NCBI RefSeq assembly: GCF_001304695.1
Contig: NZ_JFAQ01000010.1
Location: forward strand, 1-57,865
Reading direction: 5' to 3'
Source: Xanthomonas axonopodis
GTDB taxonomy: Bacteria; Pseudomonadota; Gammaproteobacteria; Xanthomonadales; Xanthomonadaceae
DNA: 57,865 nt
The translations under genes were made by a program, and so were the position numbers. Each line of letters begins with the position of its first letter. Within the stretch, counting starts at the first letter, position 1. The notes beneath the pieces are model-generated. The model did no database searches. It saw only the letters and a list, made by a program, of their open reading frames with translations, and was not told where the DNA came from. Shown here piece by piece: positions 53,209 through 57,865 of the stretch.

Positions 53209-53797
53209 TTAGTTGGCGTTGAAGCTGCTGGTCTCGCGCCAGCGACGCGTTGTGCGCTGGAAAAACAGGCTATCGAGAACTTGCAGTACGCTGCCGGCAC
53301 GCTCGCCGGTTTCGCGTGGTGTAGATCACGTTGATATCGATCACGCGTCCCTTCAAGCCTGGCTTGTCGCCGCCTTCGAGTACCTCGATGTGATCGTGCA
53401 GGCGAAACGGCCGCGTGGTGGTGATCAGGAACGTGCAGAAGATATTGGACAGCACGCTCCATGCAGCAAAGAACGCCACCGCGCCGACGGCTGCGAACCC
53501 GGTGAATGCGGTCCACAACGTGCCGCGCGAGACGCCGATGACCCGCAGCACCATCAGCAAGGCACTGACCGAAATGACGAAGCTACCGACGCGGCGGATA
53601 CCGATCATTATTTCGGCCGGCACGCTGTAACGCGTGCACAGCCGCCGCAGCAATTGCCGGAGCAGCAGGCGGATCAACGCGGCAACTGCCAGAATCAGCA
53701 CGATCTTGACCGTCGGCACCGCAATCGCCAGCCATTCCGGATTCCAATGGGGCAACCGGCTGCGGATCATGGCGGGCAACGCATTGGAGGCAGACAT
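53209..53797 (-). pseudogene. MscS-family mechanosensitive channel, C-terminus frameshifted
   Basis: This is a small MscS-type channel. The membrane region includes TVKIVLILAVAALIRLLL and the pore helix GAVAFFAAWSVLSNIF. The beta domain follows (RPFRLHDHIEVLEG, LKGRVIDINVIYTT). The original frame then stops at 53270. The next frame encodes the expected end (RAGSVLQV, SLFFQRTTRRWRETSSF) and stops at 53209. A shift equal to a 5-bp loss or one extra base near 53312-53320 separates them. Start ATG at 53797; upstream in-frame Met at 53884 is less likely. The pore is intact, so a truncated channel is conceivable. Confidence 0.8.
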
Positions 53798-54138
53798 CAC
53801 AGCGTGCAGGATCAAAGGGGCGCCCCTTGTAGCGGGCCAATTCTGCGCTGTAGGTGCGCAGAGTGAATGCATGCTCATCTGCAATGCCCGCGTGCGGCAG
53901 AGTGCATGCGTTCAATGCGTGCATGCCTATGTGCGCATGCAGATGGAGTGGGTGGGGGCAGCCTGGAGTGTTCGCGCCGATGCGGCGCAAGGCGCCGACG
54001 CGCTGGGCTGCGCCCGGTCGCCCCCATCAGCAGCCTGTGCGAAGTCACTGAGCGGTTCATCGCCAGAAGCGACACGACATCGCACTGGAGTTGCATTCCC
54101 GCGCGATGCGCATGCATGAAATCGGCACACCAGGAACA

Positions 54139-54164
54139 AACATGCCACCTTGCGGTGGCATGTT
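54139..54164 (-). terminator. Inverted repeat, possible terminator
   Basis: AACATGCCACC / GGTGGCATGTT, an 11-bp perfect stem with a TTGC loop. On the minus strand it is 60 nt past the stop of the 61-aa gene and is followed by TGTTCC, a weak T tract. Confidence 0.5.
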
Positions 54165-54179
54165 GATACAACAATTCAA

Positions 54180-54214
54180 CAACGCGGCAACAAGCGTTGC
54201 AACCTGCCGCGTTG
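54180..54214 (-). terminator. Inverted repeat directly after the 61-aa gene
   Basis: CAACGCGGCA / TGCCGCGTTG form a 10-bp stem around a 15-nt loop, 10 nt beyond the minus-strand stop at 54224. It may act as a terminator together with the hairpin at 54139-54164. Confidence 0.45.
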
Positions 54215-54223
54215 TGGGCTGCG

Positions 54224-54409
54224 TCAGGCGATTTTGTCGCCGTCGTTACGCGCCGGGCCGAAGTTGGTGGTGAGCACTTCGATCCGGCCGCCGGTCTTAC
54301 GGAACGCAGCGATATCGGCAGCGATGCGCTCACGACTGAGCGGCTGCGACTTACCTTCGCTGCGAGCGATGCTGGGCTGGGATTTCTGCTTGGTCGCGGG
54401 ACGTGCCAT
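54224..54409 (-). CDS. Small conserved-looking protein (61 aa), SutA-like C-terminal motif
   Basis: This gene has a perfect AGGAGG ribosome site before ATG 54409. The product is basic and partly disordered at first (MARPATKQKSQPS), then has a helix and turn (SRERIAADIAAFRKTGGRIEV). The pattern A-x-x-x-F-x-x-x-G-G-[KR]-[IV] resembles the RNA polymerase-binding SutA/small nucleoid-type proteins of gammaproteobacteria, but the match is short. Function is unknown. It lies downstream of yegD. Confidence 0.72.
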   Translation of the reverse strand: MARPATKQKSQPSIARSEGKSQPLSRERIAADIAAFRKTGGRIEVLTTNFGPARNDGDKIA

Positions 54410-54519
54410 GTGGCCTCCTGTAGCGGGGAAGTGCGGTGACACCGCGTGCGTGCCGTTGCAGGCAAGACGGCGGGGCGTCGAGCAGCAGCCCATTATACGG
54501 GATGACGTGCCAGCGCGTG

Positions 54520-55893
54520 TTAAGTGTCCGACGAGTGGGCTGTCTGCGCGGCCCAGGCCAATCCCTGGACCACACCGAATGACGGATCGCCATGCACCAG
54601 GCGCGATTCGGGGAATGCAGCGGCCACGGTCTCGCGGATGTAACCCGCGCGCGACATGCCGCCGGTGAGGAACACCGTCGCCGGTGCGGCGGCCATGTCG
54701 GCGCGCACCTGTGCCAGCAGGCCTGCCAGTTCGCCTAGATAGCTGGAAGCGGACGCAACCAGTGCCTGGGCCTGCACGTCCACGCCCAGGCCGCGCTCGA
54801 TGAAGTCGAGCGCGGCCTGGTGCCTGTCCGCCTCGCTGAGCGCGATCTTGCAGGCCTCCACTCCGCGATATAGGCGCGCGGTGTTGCCGGTGTCCTGCAG
54901 GGCCTGCAGGCGCTTGTCGAAGGGTGCGGGCACGTTCTGGTACTTGTGCAGGCGAAATTCGCGCTGTCGCGTCATGTCTTGCACCATCGCTGCCTCCACG
55001 TAATGGTGGGTGGGTACGCGCGTGATGCCGCGGCCGAACAGTGGCATGTAGGCCGCCAGGCTCAACGCCAGATCGATATCGGTGCCGCCACGCGCAATAC
55101 CCCATGCGCGGTGCACCTGTGGCGCAGCGCTGCCGCCGACGCTGGCGTGGGCAACGTCGGTGGTGCCGCCACCGATATCCACCACCACGGTGGCGTGGCG
55201 GCTGTCGTGGCTGACGTGGTAATGCATCGCAGCCGCTGCAGGCTCTTCGAGAAAATCCACGCTATCGAAACCGGCGGCGATCGCGGCGGTCTGCAGAATC
55301 TCCAGCGCCTGCGCGTTGCCGGCTTCACCGATCGAACTGCGGAATTGCACCGGGCGGCCCAGGGTGGCGTGACGGATGTTGATGTCGAACTGGCGCGAGG
55401 CAGTCAGCCGGATGTGTTCCAGCACATGGGTGGCGATGCCGGTAATGGTCTGGCGCGCGCGCGGATGCAGGTTGTAGCCCAGCATCGACTTGGGGCTCTG
55501 CACCAGGCTGCCTTCGCCTTCGAGAAAATACGCATCCAGCGCTTCATCGCCGTAGACGGCGTTTTGCAGCAGGGCGGCGGAGCTGCGTGGCTCACGCACC
55601 TGCTCTTCCATCCATTGCCGACGCACGATGCGGATCGCATCGCGGCGCAGACTGTCGTTGTTGGGGGTGCGGCCGGCGGCCAATGCATCGCGGCGGCCCG
55701 AGTCAATGAGCCGCTCCACCTCGTATTCCAGCGCTGGCGTCAGGCTGAAATCGTCCGGGTCGCGCATGGTCTCCGGAAAATACACCGTGGTGCGGAACTG
55801 CAAGGCCTCGCCGAAGCGCACCGGCACCACCTGCCCATCGACGATCGCCGCGGCGGCGGAGTTGCTGGTACCGAAGTCGATGCCGAGTTTCAT
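54520..55893 (-). CDS. yegD: Hsp70-family chaperone-like protein YegD
   Basis: Actin-fold ATPase of 457 aa. Phosphate loops are LGIDFGTSNSAAAAIVDG and VVVDIGGGTTDVAHAS, with the adenosine motif VFLTGGMSRAGYIRETV. It lacks the Hsp70 substrate-binding C-terminal domain, as YegD does. Its role is unclear; proposed to be a chaperone-like ATPase. Start ATG at 55893. Confidence 0.9.
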   Translation of the reverse strand: MKLGIDFGTSNSAAAAIVDGQVVPVRFGEALQFRTTVYFPETMRDPDDFSLTPALEYEVERLIDSGRRDALAAGRTPNNDSLRRDAIRIVRRQWMEEQVREPRSSAALLQNAVYGDEALDAYFLEGEGSLVQSPKSMLGYNLHPRARQTITGIATHVLEHIRLTASRQFDINIRHATLGRPVQFRSSIGEAGNAQALEILQTAAIAAGFDSVDFLEEPAAAAMHYHVSHDSRHATVVVDIGGGTTDVAHASVGGSAAPQVHRAWGIARGGTDIDLALSLAAYMPLFGRGITRVPTHHYVEAAMVQDMTRQREFRLHKYQNVPAPFDKRLQALQDTGNTARLYRGVEACKIALSEADRHQAALDFIERGLGVDVQAQALVASASSYLGELAGLLAQVRADMAAAPATVFLTGGMSRAGYIRETVAAAFPESRLVHGDPSFGVVQGLAWAAQTAHSSDT

Positions 55894-56044
55894 GCAGACA
55901 GGCCTGGGAGCGGGCCGCGCACTTTACTACGCCTGCCGCACCTGCCGTCGAGACCGGCAGCGTCGGTGACGCCAGTGGCCAAACACAGGCGCCGTGTCGG
56001 GCACTGGCCGCGCCGCAGCCACGCGGGCGCGGCGCGCGCTCCGG

Positions 56045-56518
56045 TCAGGCCGCCAGCTCGGCCACGTGACCGTCGTTCAATTCCTGCGTGGTGGCCTCGC
56101 GCACTGCCACCACTTCGACCGCAAAGTGCAATGTTTGCCCAGCGAGCGGGTGATTGCCGTCTACGGTGACCTGGTCCGGCCCAACTTCAGTCACGGTGAC
56201 CAAGACCGGACCCTGCTGCGTGCGTGCCTCGAACTGCACGCCGGGTACCACGTCGACATCGGTCGGAAACGCATCGCGCGGCACCTGCTGGATGAGCTGC
56301 TCATGACGCGGGCCATAGCCCTGTTCGGGCACGACGTCCGCGGTGAGCGTATCGCCCAGCCGCTTGCCTTCCAGTGCCTGTTCCAGGCCGGGCACGATGT
56401 TGCCGGCGCCATGCAGATAACTCAGCGGCGTGTCGGGCGTGGAGCGATCCAGCACTTGGCCGTTGTCGTCGGAAAGGGTGTAGTGAATGGTCGCAACGCG
56501 ACCTTGGCTGATTTCCAT
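56045..56518 (-). CDS. FKBP-type peptidyl-prolyl isomerase (SlyD-like)
   Basis: This 157-aa protein has an FKBP domain (VATIHYTLSDDNGQVLDRS, PLSYLHGAGNIVPGLEQAL) with the inserted IF flap (about 70-125) that gives SlyD-type chaperone activity. The His/Cys-rich metal-binding tail of E. coli SlyD is missing; it ends LNDGHVAELAA. GGAGG precedes ATG 56518. Cytoplasmic. Confidence 0.92.
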   Translation of the reverse strand: MEISQGRVATIHYTLSDDNGQVLDRSTPDTPLSYLHGAGNIVPGLEQALEGKRLGDTLTADVVPEQGYGPRHEQLIQQVPRDAFPTDVDVVPGVQFEARTQQGPVLVTVTEVGPDQVTVDGNHPLAGQTLHFAVEVVAVREATTQELNDGHVAELAA

Positions 56519-56864
56519 TGGAAACCTCCATGATGGGTGATCGAGGGGGAATGCATCGGCTAATTCACGATGCGAAGAGGTGCCGCACGCACACCGTAGG
56601 CAATCACGCCGGATCATGCAACCGCAGCCGGGTTTGCGGTTGAGGCGGGGATCAGTTTGACGAGACGACCGCCACGCCCGCGCACGCCGGCTGAGTCAGC
56701 GCGACAACGGAGATTGAAGGGTGGTGTGCGTCGGGCTGACCGTCCGCAGCGCGATCGGCTAGTTCGGCAACGGCGCTGGCTTTGATGGACCAACGCGCAG
56801 CGCCGTGGTGACCGACAGGCATGCGCATCCCGACATCCGCATGTTGCACACGCGTCGGTCTCCC
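56519..56864. other. Intergenic region, no supported gene
   Basis: These 346 bp lie between the SlyD-like gene and the 3' end of the cation transporter. A chance frame at 56652-56849 lacks any family feature. Confidence 0.4.
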
Positions 56865-57865
56865 TCAGTCCGGCTCTGCGCCGCTCTCGATCTGCGCACG
56901 CCGTGCACGCCAGGTTTCCGGGGTCTGCGGTTTGATGAACAGTGCGGTGAGTTCGGGATGTTGCTGCTTGGCAGCGGCTTCGATCCGCCCGACGCAGGCC
57001 TCGATCTGCGGTGTGGTGCGGCTGTCTTCGAACTCGGCGCTCAATGCCGCCACCACCTGGTTGGGGCCGATTTGCATGGTGAGCACGCCATTGGCGGCAC
57101 GCACGTCCGGGTCGCTGGCGGCGATGCGCCGCAGCGAGTCGGTGACATGCGCATGCGCCGGCTCGCCGATCAGCAGGCCCTTGGTTTCGCGCGCCAACAA
57201 GAACGCGGTAAACGCCAGCACCCCGGCGATGCCGATCGAGGCGATGCCGTCGAGCTCGGGCATGTCGAACAATTGCGCACCGGCCAGGCCGAGCAGCGCC
57301 ATCAGCAGACCGATCAACGCGGCGCTGTCTTCCAGCAACACGGTAAAGGTGGTGGGGTCCTTGCTTTGGCGAAATACCTGGAAATAGCCCATGCGGCCTT
57401 TCTTGGAGCGAAATTCGCGCACCGCCACCACCCAGGAAATGCCTTCGAACACGATCGATACGCCGAGCACGCAGTAGGCGATCAGATGGCTCTTGGCCGG
57501 CTCCGGGTTGCGCAAATGCACGATGCCTTCGTACAGCGACACACCTGCCCCCATCGCGAAGACCAGCAGGGCGACGATGAAACTCCAGAAGTACAGCTCG
57601 CGCCCGTAACCGAACGGATGGGTCGGGGTGGGCGGCTGCGCGGCGCGGCGCAAGCCATACAACAGCAGCACTTCGTTGACGGTGTCCACCAGCGAATGCA
57701 CGCCTTCGCTGAGCATGGCCGAGCTGCCGGAGATGCCGGCGGCGATGAACTTGGCCACGGCAATGGCCAGATTGCCCGCCAGTGCCACGTACACCACCAC
57801 ATGCGACCCTTTAGGCTTGCCTGGGTCATTGCCGCGGGCGGCGTCGCCCTGCTCGGGGCGACGGG
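56865..57865 (-). CDS. Cation diffusion facilitator family transporter (5' end outside window)
   Basis: Membrane transporter with at least five helices, visible for more than 310 aa. TM2 carries SGSSAMLSEGVHSLVDTVNE; the H-x3-D site is HSLVD. TM5 carries TFTVLLEDSAALIGLLMAL with ExxxD-like acids. The C-terminal cytoplasmic domain resembles ferredoxin-like CDF tails. The frame stays open through 57865 (PKGSHVVVYVALAG and upstream), so the true start is beyond the edge; the first internal start at 57800 is not favoured. Metal unknown. Confidence 0.88.
   Translation of the reverse strand, partial: RRPEQGDAARGNDPGKPKGSHVVVYVALAGNLAIAVAKFIAAGISGSSAMLSEGVHSLVDTVNEVLLLYGLRRAAQPPTPTHPFGYGRELYFWSFIVALLVFAMGAGVSLYEGIVHLRNPEPAKSHLIAYCVLGVSIVFEGISWVVAVREFRSKKGRMGYFQVFRQSKDPTTFTVLLEDSAALIGLLMALLGLAGAQLFDMPELDGIASIGIAGVLAFTAFLLARETKGLLIGEPAHAHVTDSLRRIAASDPDVRAANGVLTMQIGPNQVVAALSAEFEDSRTTPQIEACVGRIEAAAKQQHPELTALFIKPQTPETWRARRAQIESGAEPD

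Larger units (their letters stand above)
53798..54223. other. Intergenic region with two hairpins, no supported gene
   Basis: These 426 bp carry only chance open frames. Several GCATGC-type palindromes are scattered across the first half. Two strong inverted repeats lie near the end (54139-54164 and 54180-54214). Confidence 0.4.

Noticed and set aside
56652-56849. 65-aa minus-strand frame in the gap before the cation transporter
   Set aside because: No ribosome site and no recognisable features.
1-57865. CRISPR arrays, rRNA and tRNA genes
   Set aside because: No regularly spaced direct repeats and no tRNA or rRNA-like sequence were recognised in the gaps by eye; a covariance search would be decisive.

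Overview
The window reads as a chromosomal segment of a Xanthomonas-type gammaproteobacterium. The evidence is high GC content, the rpoE-rseA-mucD / lepA-lepB-DUF4845-rnc-era-recO order, a TonB-dependent receptor, a GTG-started 444-aa RlmD, and short inverted intergenic repeats scattered between housekeeping genes. Species is not provable from this sequence alone. Insertion sequence debris plus at least five frameshifted genes resembles an IS-rich lineage such as X. oryzae, or a sequence with single-base errors.

Layout. Positions 1-2224 hold IS wreckage: the end of an IS3-type element sits in a truncated IS5-type transposase, which in turn truncates a TonB-dependent receptor that also carries an in-frame stop. 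Positions 2733-9992 form a valine/short-chain acyl-CoA catabolism island: an ScfR-type regulator diverges from mmsA (frameshifted), an acyl-CoA dehydrogenase, an enoyl-CoA hydratase, a 3-hydroxyisobutyryl-CoA hydrolase and mmsB. A CzcD-like metal exporter and a convergent FadJ-like multifunctional beta-oxidation protein follow. Positions 13654-16946 are the envelope-stress operon rpoE-rseA-mucD, with a clear sigma-E-type promoter in front. Positions 17122-22762 are lepA-lepB-DUF4845-rnc-era-recO. Next come an orphan REC-Hpt protein, rlmD, a broken CYTH gene, a DsbA-like oxidoreductase, a renalase-like flavoprotein and a frameshifted FeS-type photolyase. Positions 29866-32259 hold nagZ, hpt and a methylthioinosine phosphorylase, followed by a cold-shock gene and a frameshifted flavin monooxygenase.

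Positions 33933-39918 (minus strand) are a tightly overlapped ligase-associated DNA repair cluster: exonuclease, a previously unremarked 77-aa ORF, ATP-dependent ligase, DEXH helicase and PdeM. Then come a bactofilin/zinc-ribbon pair, a CHASE3-GAF-GGDEF diguanylate cyclase, two Ala-rich small lipoproteins, a thiolase, a subtilisin autotransporter, a leucine-type dehydrogenase and a Sel1/prolyl-hydroxylase-like protein. The end of the window holds several small conserved proteins, a broken MscS channel, YegD, a SlyD-like isomerase and a second cation diffusion facilitator cut by the window edge.

No rRNA, tRNA or CRISPR array was seen. No clearly new multi-gene system stands out. The most interesting leads are the doubly coupled small ORF in the repair cluster, the candidate ScfR operators, the dispersed inverted-repeat family, and the cluster of gene-breaking frameshifts.
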